In this document: positions 1-6,036 of the stretch, one piece after another
Numbering within the stretch: position 1 is the first letter of the stretch
Layout: each line of letters starts with the position of its first letter
NCBI GenBank assembly: GCA_036478975.1
Contig: JAZGFA010000006.1
Location: 1-7,611 of the forward strand
Source of the DNA: Robiginitomaculum sp036478975
Lineage (GTDB): Bacteria > Pseudomonadota > Alphaproteobacteria > Caulobacterales > Maricaulaceae
Direction of reading: 5' to 3'
DNA length: 7,611 nucleotides
Notes under the pieces: model-generated
What the model was told of the DNA's origin: nothing
The model's input: the letters and a program-made list of their open reading frames with translations, nothing else
Database searches by the model: none
Program-made: the position numbers and the translations under genes

Positions 1-265
1 ACAGGGCGTAAGCTTCCTGCGTGCGCCCCTCTGCTGTTAGTTTTAGCCAATCGGGAATATTGTTTTCTAGCGGGCAATGGTTTTGACAAAACGGCACGCC
101 GCACTGGCTGCACCGGCTCGCCTGCTCCTTGGCTTTGGCGTCAATAAAATCGCCATAAATTTCTAAAAAATCATCGCCACGCTCCTGCGGGTCACGCTTT
201 TGCGGCATGGCACGTTGCGTCGTGACAAATTGCAACATTTTACGCTTTGGCGTGACTTTGGCCAT
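1..265 (-). CDS. gltD: Glutamate synthase small (beta) subunit, N-terminal part, cut by left window edge
   Basis: The first 88 residues are readable from an ATG at 263-265. They carry the cysteine cluster C52-x2-C55-x4-C60-x3-C64 followed by PLENNIPDW. This is the N-terminal iron-sulfur domain of the glutamate synthase beta subunit and related FAD/NAD(P)H oxidoreductases. By family knowledge the subunit supplies NADPH electrons to the large subunit GltB for making glutamate from glutamine and 2-oxoglutarate in the cytoplasm. The FAD and NADPH domains would lie off the left edge. The start is well supported: AGGAGC sits at 271-276 on the minus strand, 5 nt before the ATG, and the MAKVTPKRKMLQF opening resembles alphaproteobacterial GltD. 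The gene is divergent from uppP, and gltB is not in view. A GltD-like subunit of another oxidoreductase is possible but less likely. Confidence 0.9.
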   Translation of the reverse strand, partial: MAKVTPKRKMLQFVTTQRAMPQKRDPQERGDDFLEIYGDFIDAKAKEQASRCSQCGVPFCQNHCPLENNIPDWLKLTAEGRTQEAYAL

Positions 266-270
266 AATAG

Positions 271-276
271 GCTCCT
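271..276 (-). promoter_or_regulatory. Ribosome binding site of gltD
   Basis: The minus-strand sequence AGGAGC lies 5 nt before the gltD ATG. It is the strongest Shine-Dalgarno match in the window and fixes the gltD start. The other genes here have much weaker or no matches. Confidence 0.75.
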
Positions 277-292
277 AATTGGGCGATGGGGG

Positions 293-308
293 CCGTGAAA
301 CCTCACGG
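293..308 (-). promoter_or_regulatory. Perfect 6-bp hairpin in the gltD leader
   Basis: CCGTGA and TCACGG form a perfect inverted repeat around a 4-nt centre. It lies about 10-25 nt downstream of the predicted gltD -10 box, so it would sit at or near the 5' end of the gltD mRNA. It could be a transcript-stabilising stem-loop, or an operator at the transcription start if it acts as DNA. There is no T-run after it, so a terminator or attenuator is unlikely. The inverted repeat is seen directly; the role is inferred. Confidence 0.4.
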
Positions 309-316
309 GGAAGGAG

Positions 317-345
317 CGTATAGCCGCCCGTTAACGCTTCGTCAA
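317..345 (-). promoter_or_regulatory. Predicted housekeeping sigma promoter of gltD
   Basis: On the minus strand, a -35 box TTGACG (340-345) and a -10 box TATACG (317-322) are separated by exactly 17 bp. The -10 is preceded by GC, giving GCTATA, which resembles the GCTANAWC element reported for Caulobacter housekeeping promoters; TTGACG matches the matching -35 element. The expected transcription start is near 310, leaving a leader of about 45 nt before the ATG. A TTGA-N7-TTAAC pattern overlaps the -35 box and is one base off the CtrA consensus. Confidence 0.65.
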
Positions 346-350
346 GGTGC

Positions 351-361
351 GACAATTTGTC
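351..361. promoter_or_regulatory. GACAA-T-TTGTC dyad next to the gltD -35 box
   Basis: This is a perfect 5-bp inverted repeat with one central base, located 5 bp upstream of the predicted gltD -35 box. The position suits an activator or repressor site. No regulator family can be named from this short dyad alone, and a chance origin is possible. Confidence 0.25.
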
Positions 362-369
362 CAAAAAAC

Positions 370-404
370 ATACGGCGAATGATTTTGTCATATCAATGCC
401 GTAT
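370..404. repeat. Nested inverted repeat upstream of uppP
   Basis: ATACGGC (370-376) pairs perfectly with GCCGTAT (398-404). Inside it, ATGA (379-382) pairs with TCAT (388-391). The structure ends 51 bp before the uppP ATG, in the part of the intergenic region where no convincing uppP promoter boxes could be found. It may be an operator or a leader hairpin of uppP. The function is not established from sequence. Confidence 0.35.
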
Positions 405-455
405 TTCACCGTTCTCCCTAACCCCTTAGTAACCAAGCCACGTTAGAGCCTATCC

Positions 456-1283
456 ATGTCTTTATTACACATTATCATTTTAGCCCTTGTCCAAGGCCTG
501 ACCGAGTTTTTGCCCGTTAGCTCTAGCGCCCATCTTATTTTGCCCGCCAAAGTGCTCGGCTGGCCCGACCAAGGGCCGTTGATTGACCTTATGGCCCATC
601 TTGGCAGTCTGGGCGCGGTGCTGATATATTTTCGCACGGACGTTCGGCGCATGATTACCGGCGGGTTTGACCTTTTGGCCTTTAGCGATAGGCCGCGCCA
701 AAGCGGGCCTAATGCGCGGCTTGCGCTTAACATCATCATCGCCACCCCGCCCGTGCTTATCCTCGGCGCGATTATGAGCTTTAGCGGGCTGGACGCGGCC
801 GTGCGCTCGCCCAAAATTATCGCAGTGGCCTTTATCGTCTTTGGCATAATCCTGTGGCTGTCGGATATATATGGCAAAAAACTTAAAACCGTCGATATTA
901 TGAGCTGGAAGGGCGCGGCGCTTATTGGCCTTGCGCAAATGATAGCGCTTATCCCCGGCACGTCGCGCTCTGGCATTACCATGACGGCGGCGCGGGCGCT
1001 CGGTTATAGCCGCTCGGAATCAGCGCGGTTTTCCATGTTAATGGCAATACCGGTAATATTAGTCGGCGGCGCTTATGCGGGGTTAAAGCTATTTATCAAC
1101 GGCCAAGGCCTCGCCGATATGGGGGATGCGGCGATTGTTATTGCGTTGTCATTTTTCGCCGCATGGCTGGCCATCACCGTCTTTATGAAACTGATTGAGA
1201 GGGTCAGCTTTTTGCCATTTATGATTTACCGGGTCGGGGTTGGCGCGGCGCTTTTGTACTGGATTAGCCAAGCCCCTGGTTAG
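456..1283 (+). CDS. uppP: Undecaprenyl-diphosphatase UppP (BacA family)
   Basis: This 275-residue, multi-pass membrane protein has the normal length for the family. UppP removes a phosphate from undecaprenyl diphosphate to regenerate the lipid carrier used for peptidoglycan, O-antigen and exopolysaccharide synthesis; in several bacteria extra copies give bacitracin resistance. Diagnostic motifs are visible. The (E/Q)xxxE signature is QGLTE at 13-17, followed by FLPVSSSAHL with His26. The second signature PGTSRSG is at 167-173 with Arg171. The conserved tail FLPFMIYRVGVG starts near 252. Hydrophobic segments fall around 1-20, 45-60, 90-110, 120-137, 155-170, 192-212, 225-245 and 255-272. The ATG start matches the family N-terminus, although only a weak AGAG lies about 7 nt before it. 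The gene is monocistronic in this window, divergent from gltD and convergent with ppx, with only 5 bp between the stops. Confidence 0.96.
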   Translation: MSLLHIIILALVQGLTEFLPVSSSAHLILPAKVLGWPDQGPLIDLMAHLGSLGAVLIYFRTDVRRMITGGFDLLAFSDRPRQSGPNARLALNIIIATPPVLILGAIMSFSGLDAAVRSPKIIAVAFIVFGIILWLSDIYGKKLKTVDIMSWKGAALIGLAQMIALIPGTSRSGITMTAARALGYSRSESARFSMLMAIPVILVGGAYAGLKLFINGQGLADMGDAAIVIALSFFAAWLAITVFMKLIERVSFLPFMIYRVGVGAALLYWISQAPG

Positions 1284-1288
1284 TGCCG

Positions 1289-2881
1289 CTACTCCGTTTG
1301 CGCGGTTTGCCAATTTGACAGGCAGTCCGCGCCGAGCATTTCCGCCAGCTTACGCAAACGCAAATGGCCGCGCCGATTAAACAGCGCGTCTTGGCCTTCG
1401 CTAACTTGCAAATTAATTTGGGCCGGCGCCTCGCCTTTTACTGGCTCCCCCGTCAGCGTAAATTGCGATAGTAAATCGGCGGAGCGGCTAGAGATAACCG
1501 CGCCAAGGCGCATGGCGGTTCCGTAGATCCGCGCCGCCTGTTTTTCGCGCTCTAGCAAATGGTAATTTATCGCCGCGTCATTGGGCACATATTTCCCGCC
1601 CCGATACGCGCTATAGAGCATCAGCGCCAGATAGACGCGCTCCTTATGGGTAAGGCCAGAGAGCGGCGCGTAAAGCACGTCATCAAACACCAGCTCGGCG
1701 CGCCTGTCAGGGTGTAATCCCTTGCCCATGCCGACCAGTAAGCAGGCCGCAAGGCGCAGGCGGTTTTCGCTTTGCGTCTCAAATGTTTTAGGAAATAAAG
1801 TCGCCGCGCCGCCAAGCCATTGATAGAGCTGCGGGCCGAAATGTAGGCCTTGCTCATTGCCGATGGACAAATGATGGCAGGCATCGTGCAGCGCTTCTCT
1901 TTGCTGAACCGCCTCGGGCAGGTTTTGATAAATAAAGCCTTCACGCAGCCCCGTCGGCGAAATGACAATGCGTTTTGGCGAGAGTTTTTCAATCAAAGTT
2001 TTGAGCACAATCGCGCTATAGGGCAAGGTTCGCGCCCGCCCCGCAGACAGGCTTGGCCACGCCATTAAATCACTTGCCGCCTCAAGGCTGGCCCAGTCAC
2101 ACAGGGCCATGGCCGCTTGCGGCGTCATGGAAAATCCGTTGAGAATGGGCAGAGGATAGGCTTGGCGCTTATTGGAAATCAGCGCCAAATTGCGCCACGC
2201 CCCGCCGACGAGATACAGGGTTTCCCCTTCGACGTTAAAATCTGCCGCCGCGCCCGCAAGGCCGTCCGCCACGCTTTGACTAAGGGCGGCCGCGTCATAA
2301 TCTCCGCCGGTTATCATTTGCGGGCTGACCACGAACGGGCCGAGGGGGAGCGTTTTTCCGTTTGAAACCACCCTATCGTCAACCCGGACAAGCTCTAGGC
2401 TCGCCCCGCCCAAATCGGCGACCACGCCGCGCGCGCGGCTATCGCCGGCGATTACCCCATAGGCGGACATGCGCGCTTCGTCCTCCCCGCTCAGCACCTT
2501 AATCTCTATACCGATTTCAGTCTTTACCCGCGCGACAAAATTTGGGCCATCATCGGCCTCGCGCATGGCCGCCGTCGCTACGGCGCTAAGGGATTTAAGA
2601 TTATGCGCCTTGGCCAGAGCTTTAAAGCGGGTCAGCGCCTTAAAGGTTTGCGCCGCCCCTTGCGGGTAAAGCTTTCCGGTCACCGCCAAATCACGGCCCA
2701 GTCCCGCGAGGATTTTTTCATTAAACACCGGAGTCGCCGCCGCGCCGCAGCGTTCATAAATCACCATACGCACGGAGTTAGAGCCAATATCAACAACCCC
2801 GATACGGTCAATTGACAAGTCAGGCTTGGGCCGCGGGGCGGCGCGCCTATCAGGCAGAGTTACATTTGGGCGTGTTGTCAT
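1289..2881 (-). CDS. ppx: Exopolyphosphatase, Ppx/GppA family
   Basis: A 530-residue cytoplasmic enzyme that should release orthophosphate from the ends of polyphosphate; GppA-type pppGpp hydrolysis cannot be excluded by sequence alone. The actin-like fold motifs are in order: DIGSNS at 31-36 (first phosphate loop), SGEDEA at 131-136 with the likely catalytic Glu, DLGGAS at 156-161 (second phosphate loop), GGAWRNLA at 226-233, and SPTGLREGFIY at 308-318. The C-terminal third (about 325-530) matches the helical, HD-like domain of alphaproteobacterial Ppx, including HPDRRAE near 390. The stretch LLVGMGK (381-387) appears to lack the Asp usual in LLSDIGW-type homologues. The start lies inside the 3' end of ppk, giving a 32-bp overlap, so translation is probably coupled. 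Pairing with ppk supports a polyphosphate role over a purely alarmone role. A start further downstream is possible, because the first 25 or so residues are not conserved. Confidence 0.93.
   Translation of the reverse strand: MTTRPNVTLPDRRAAPRPKPDLSIDRIGVVDIGSNSVRMVIYERCGAAATPVFNEKILAGLGRDLAVTGKLYPQGAAQTFKALTRFKALAKAHNLKSLSAVATAAMREADDGPNFVARVKTEIGIEIKVLSGEDEARMSAYGVIAGDSRARGVVADLGGASLELVRVDDRVVSNGKTLPLGPFVVSPQMITGGDYDAAALSQSVADGLAGAAADFNVEGETLYLVGGAWRNLALISNKRQAYPLPILNGFSMTPQAAMALCDWASLEAASDLMAWPSLSAGRARTLPYSAIVLKTLIEKLSPKRIVISPTGLREGFIYQNLPEAVQQREALHDACHHLSIGNEQGLHFGPQLYQWLGGAATLFPKTFETQSENRLRLAACLLVGMGKGLHPDRRAELVFDDVLYAPLSGLTHKERVYLALMLYSAYRGGKYVPNDAAINYHLLEREKQAARIYGTAMRLGAVISSRSADLLSQFTLTGEPVKGEAPAQINLQVSEGQDALFNRRGHLRLRKLAEMLGADCLSNWQTAQTE
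1300..1332. terminator. Strong inverted repeat just past uppP stop, possible shared 3'-end structure
   Basis: GCGCGG (1300-1305) pairs with CCGCGC (1327-1332). After one T-T mismatch, a further stem of about 5 bp (1307-1311 with 1321-1325, one G-T pair) closes a 9-nt loop. It begins 17 nt after the uppP stop and lies within the last codons of ppx. No T-run follows on either strand, so it does not qualify as a classical intrinsic terminator. A 3'-end stabiliser or a bidirectional barrier at the convergent junction is plausible. Confidence 0.35.
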
Positions 2882-5069
2882 TACTCTGCTTCTTTTTAGA
2901 TTTACGTTTCAAAATCGGCACGGCGGGAGTGTCATATTTGAGTGATTTTCCGCGTCCGGACAAGGATGGATTTTTCATAAAATAATCATGGGCGGAGAAC
3001 GGCGCTTTAATGTCCGTAATGTCGCGGCGCAGATATTTTCCGCTCGCGAGCAAATCCCAGCTATTGGTTTCATCGCGCAGATTTGCCACCATAATCTGGT
3101 TCATAATTTGCCGGCGCACTGTCGGGTTATCGACGCGAATAAACGACTCTACCCGCCGGTCAAGATTACGCGGCATCCAATCGGCGGAGCTAAAATATAC
3201 CGCCGCGTCTTTACCGGGCAAAGCGCTGCCCTGCCCAAAACACATAATGCGCGCATGTTCCAAATAGCGCCCGACAATCGATTTTACCCGAATGTTTTCA
3301 GACATGTTTTTAACCCCGGGGCGCAGGCAGCAAATGCCGCGTACAATCAAATCAATTTGCACTCCTGCCTTTGACGCCGCGTAGAGCGCTTCGATAATGT
3401 CCGGATCAACAAGCGCGTTCATCTTAGCCCAAATTTGCGCCGGACGGCCCGCTTTGGCATGGGCGATTTCCGCCTTAATATGGCCCATGATTTTAGCGCG
3501 CAAACCTAGCGGGGCGAGAATCAGTTTTTCCAAATTTTTCGGCGGCGAGTAAGATGTCACATAATTAAACACTTGCCCAACGTCGCGACCAAAGGCGGGG
3601 TCGGCGGTAAACAGGGCGAGGTCGGTGTAAACTTTAGCATTTTGCGCGTGATAATTGCCCGTGCCTAAATGGGTATAACTGCGCAGGGATCGCCCTTCGC
3701 GGCGCAAAACCAATGAGACTTTGGCGTGGGTTTTATACTCAATAAACCCGTAGACCACATGGGCGCCGGCGCGCTCTAAATTCCGCGCCCAGCGTAAATT
3801 TGCCGCCTCGTCAAAGCGCGCCTTAAGCTCCACAAGCGCGGTGACATTTTTGCCGCGCTCCGCCGCTTCGATAAGGGCTTGCACAATCGGGCTGTCATCG
3901 GAGACGCGGTAGAGGGTTTGCTTAATCGCCACCACGTCCGGATCCTTAGCCGCTTGGCGCAAGAACTGCACCACCACATCAAATTCCTCGTAAGGGTGAT
4001 GCACCAAAATATCCTTGGCTTTAATCGCGGCAAAGCAGTCCCCGTCATGGTCGCGAATACGCTCTGGAAAGCGGGCGGTGAACGGCGCAAATAAAAGGTC
4101 AGGCCGGTCTTTGCTGATTAATTTCGCCAACCCCTTCAGGCCCATCATCCCGTCAATTTCAAAAATTTCTTCCTCGCGGACATTGAAACTTTCAATCAAA
4201 TAATCCTTTAAATCCTGCGGGGTTGAATCCTCTAGGCGCAGGCGGATGACCTCGCCGCGGCGGCGCTTTTTAATCAAGCTTTCAAAATGCTGCACAAGGT
4301 CTTCGGCCTTTTCGTCCACGGCCATGTCACTATCGCGGGTAATGCGAAACAGGCCAGAGCCGGTCAAATTATGGCGCGGGAAAAAGCCCGCCGCGTAATG
4401 GGACAGCACGTCTTCAAGGGCGACAAAGCTTTGGCTTTTGCGGGCGCCGGGGCGCGAGACGCGAATAAAGCGCGCCACATTGGACGGCACGGCAATGAGC
4501 GCGCGCAGAGCGGCCCCGTCGGTTTTGTGTTTTAAATTTAGCGCAAGGCCAAACCCTAGATTGGGCACAAAGGGAAAGGGATGGGCTGGATCGAGCGCCA
4601 TTGGCGTTAATATTGGCATGATGTCGGCCGCGTAAATGCGCGCCAAAACCGCCGCTTCGCTCTCGGATAGGGCATCAATTTTTTTGACCTTAATGCCCGC
4701 TTTATAAAGCCGTTTTGATAAATCCTGCCAGCACGCTTGCTGCCCCGCCATTAATTTAAGCGCGCGCTTGCGGATTTTCTCTAACTGGCGCTGCGGGCTA
4801 TAGCCGTCTTGGCTCGGCGTGGTAATTGCGGCGCGCACTTGCCCGCGCAGGCCCGCCACCCGCACCATGTAAAACTCATCGAGATTGCTCGCCGAAATCG
4901 ACAAAAACCGTAGGCGCTCTAGCAGAGGATAATCGGGATTGCTCGCCTCTTCTAAAACCCGGCTATTAAACATCAGCCATGACAGTTCGCGATTAAAAAA
5001 CCGCCGCGCTTTCTTGGCCTCTGCTGGCTTTGTCTCTGGTAACGCTTTATCTGTCACGTAATCGGTCAT
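2850..5069 (-). CDS. ppk: Polyphosphate kinase 1 (RNA-degradosome-type PPK1)
   Basis: A 739-residue enzyme of usual PPK1 size. It reversibly transfers the gamma phosphate of ATP onto a growing polyphosphate chain through a phospho-histidine. The N-terminal domain opens with RFFNRELSWLMFNSRVLEEA (about 23-42) and SNLDEFYMVRVAG. The middle carries the ATP-site region KQTLYRVSDDSPIV and ELKARFDEAANLRWA. The two phospholipase-D-like catalytic domains contain His448 in YKTHAKVSLV, equivalent to E. coli His435, and His605 in YLEHARIMCF, equivalent to His592. The signature SSADWMPRNLDRR follows. The tail after about residue 715 is lysine-rich and not conserved. The ATG start is preceded by AAAGG with no spacing, which is unusual; an in-frame GTG at codon 5 (5055-5057) is the alternative. 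It is the first gene of the ppk-ppx operon and has its own promoter. Confidence 0.96.
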   Translation of the reverse strand: MTDYVTDKALPETKPAEAKKARRFFNRELSWLMFNSRVLEEASNPDYPLLERLRFLSISASNLDEFYMVRVAGLRGQVRAAITTPSQDGYSPQRQLEKIRKRALKLMAGQQACWQDLSKRLYKAGIKVKKIDALSESEAAVLARIYAADIMPILTPMALDPAHPFPFVPNLGFGLALNLKHKTDGAALRALIAVPSNVARFIRVSRPGARKSQSFVALEDVLSHYAAGFFPRHNLTGSGLFRITRDSDMAVDEKAEDLVQHFESLIKKRRRGEVIRLRLEDSTPQDLKDYLIESFNVREEEIFEIDGMMGLKGLAKLISKDRPDLLFAPFTARFPERIRDHDGDCFAAIKAKDILVHHPYEEFDVVVQFLRQAAKDPDVVAIKQTLYRVSDDSPIVQALIEAAERGKNVTALVELKARFDEAANLRWARNLERAGAHVVYGFIEYKTHAKVSLVLRREGRSLRSYTHLGTGNYHAQNAKVYTDLALFTADPAFGRDVGQVFNYVTSYSPPKNLEKLILAPLGLRAKIMGHIKAEIAHAKAGRPAQIWAKMNALVDPDIIEALYAASKAGVQIDLIVRGICCLRPGVKNMSENIRVKSIVGRYLEHARIMCFGQGSALPGKDAAVYFSSADWMPRNLDRRVESFIRVDNPTVRRQIMNQIMVANLRDETNSWDLLASGKYLRRDITDIKAPFSAHDYFMKNPSLSGRGKSLKYDTPAVPILKRKSKKKQSNDNTPKCNSA

Positions 5070-5087
5070 CCTTTAATCTATGCAATG

Positions 5088-5116
5088 ATTATGACAGTTA
5101 TGGCCCGCGCTTGCAA
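5088..5116 (-). promoter_or_regulatory. Predicted sigma70-type promoter of ppk-ppx
   Basis: On the minus strand, a -35 box TTGCAA (5111-5116) and a -10 box CATAAT (5088-5093) are separated by exactly 17 bp. A TG one base upstream of the -10 box gives an extended -10. The expected transcription start near 5081 leaves a leader of only about 12 nt before the ppk ATG. That fits the unusually close AAAGG at 5070-5074. No palindrome resembling a PhoB box was seen in the 115-bp gap. Confidence 0.6.
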
Positions 5117-5170
5117 ATAAAGCGGAGCGGCATTTTCACGCTTTTATAAACCGAATATTAGCGCCTTACC

Positions 5171-5187
5171 GCTATAGCAAAGCTATG
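5171..5187 (+). promoter_or_regulatory. Start-site element of the glycosyltransferase gene: -10-like box or start-codon hairpin
   Basis: GCTATAGC (5171-5178) is self-complementary and differs from the Caulobacter -10 element GCTANAWC at one position. It ends 6 bp before the ATG at 5185, so transcription starting at the A of the ATG would give a leaderless mRNA. Alternatively, ATAGC (5174-5178) pairs with GCTAT (5182-5186) around AAA, which would bury the start codon in a hairpin. No Shine-Dalgarno sequence precedes the ATG and no clear -35 box is visible. Confidence 0.35.
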
Positions 5188-6036
5188 AACACGCAAATAC
5201 ATCCCGCCCCGCCTCGCCCGGCCCCTCGCCCCACCCCTCGGGGAGAGCAGCGCCGCGCCCAGTCGCGCACAGGCCAAGACCCGCGCAAAAACCCGCGCTC
5301 CTATGAATTTCTTGGCACGGACTTTGAGCCGCTAACGCTCGCCCAAACCCTAGAGCGCACAAGCGAGATTACGCTAGAAAGCACATTTCGCTATATTGTC
5401 ACCCCCAATGTCGATCACATTGTCCGCCTGCGCAAAGAGCCAGATGTGTTTAAACCGCTCTATAAAGCCTCATGGCTTTCCGTCTGCGATAGCCGCATTT
5501 TAGAGCTGCTGGCCAATCTTTCCGGCATTCCGCTCAAGGCGGTTCCCGGCTCTGATTTGACCGCGCAGCTATTTGACCACGTGATTGAAAAAGATACGCC
5601 GATTACGGTGATTGGCGGGGACAGCGCCGTCATAAAAGCCGTGCGCGAGCGTTACGGCCTTGAGGCGCTTAAGGTGCATGTGCCGCCTATGGGCATGCGC
5701 AGTAAGCCCGAAGCAATTGCGGCCGCGGCAAAATTCATCGCCGATAATCCAGCGCGCTACACCTTTATTTGCGTCGGTAGTCCGCAGCAAGAAATGGTTG
5801 CCAAAGCGGCGCTTGAGCGCGGCGACTGCGCCGGGCTTGGCCTGTGCGTTGGCGCGAGCCTTGATTTTCTGGCGGGCAAACAGGTCCGCGCGCCAAAATG
5901 GCTGCAAGCCATCCGCATGGAATGGCTATTTCGCCTACTCAAAGAGCCAAAGCGCATGTATAAGCGCTACCTGATTGAAGGGCCAAAAATCTTTGTGATT
6001 TATCTCGGCTGGGTTTTTAAAAACATGCGCGGTTAG
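5185..6036 (+). CDS. WecG/TagA/CpsF-family (GT26) glycosyltransferase
   Basis: A 283-residue protein whose residues about 43-283 match the family that transfers N-acetylmannosamine or related sugars to polyprenyl-linked intermediates on the cytoplasmic face of the membrane. Motifs in order: VTPNVDHIVRL at 72-82 with the conserved Thr and Asn; SVCDSRI at 99-105 with Asp102 at the probable catalytic-base position; VIGGDS at 142-147; PPMGM at 167-171; ICVGSPQQE at 195-203; GVGASLDFLAGK near 222-232; and the C-terminal RAPKWLQAIRMEWLFRLLKEP, ending in a hydrophobic membrane-associating tail (FVIYLGW). The first 40 or so residues are an unusual Pro/Arg-rich, probably disordered extension. No in-frame downstream start was found before the domain. 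It stands alone on this strand. The sugar and product cannot be decided; E. coli WecG and Caulobacter holdfast HfsJ are related types. Confidence 0.9.
   Translation: MNTQIHPAPPRPAPRPTPRGEQRRAQSRTGQDPRKNPRSYEFLGTDFEPLTLAQTLERTSEITLESTFRYIVTPNVDHIVRLRKEPDVFKPLYKASWLSVCDSRILELLANLSGIPLKAVPGSDLTAQLFDHVIEKDTPITVIGGDSAVIKAVRERYGLEALKVHVPPMGMRSKPEAIAAAAKFIADNPARYTFICVGSPQQEMVAKAALERGDCAGLGLCVGASLDFLAGKQVRAPKWLQAIRMEWLFRLLKEPKRMYKRYLIEGPKIFVIYLGWVFKNMRG
6013..6024. repeat. 12-bp A/T palindrome at the glycosyltransferase-bufC junction
   Basis: GTTTTTAAAAAC is a perfect 12-bp palindrome in the last codons of the glycosyltransferase gene, 9 bp beyond the bufC stop. On the minus strand it supplies a T-run after a small stem-loop at 6033-6048 (AGGC paired with GCCT plus flanking A-T and G-T pairs). 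The stem is short and about 8-9 nt away from the T-run, so it is at best a weak bufC terminator. Confidence 0.2.

Noticed and set aside
293..308. The CCGTGA/TCACGG hairpin as an intrinsic terminator or riboswitch
   Set aside because: No T-run follows on either strand and the leader of about 45 nt is too short for a known riboswitch class.
443..982. Long open frames on the minus strand opposite uppP (443-982 and 480-938)
   Set aside because: They have no recognisable motif, are rich in Arg/Ala/Pro as expected for antisense shadows, and lie opposite a clear membrane enzyme.
1621..1992. Alternative-frame ORFs inside ppx (such as 1621-1992 minus and 1850-2068 plus)
   Set aside because: They lie inside an intact, motif-complete ppx reading frame and show no family resemblance of their own.
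2988..4635. Several plus-strand ORFs of 60-130 codons opposite ppk, and 3776-4090 minus in another frame
   Set aside because: All overlap conserved PPK1 catalytic domains, lack credible ribosome sites, and have shadow-like composition.
5569..5974. ORFs overlapping the glycosyltransferase gene (5569-5907 minus, 5660-5974 plus, 5757-5957 minus)
   Set aside because: They lie within the conserved GT26 domain and have no independent motif or start signal.
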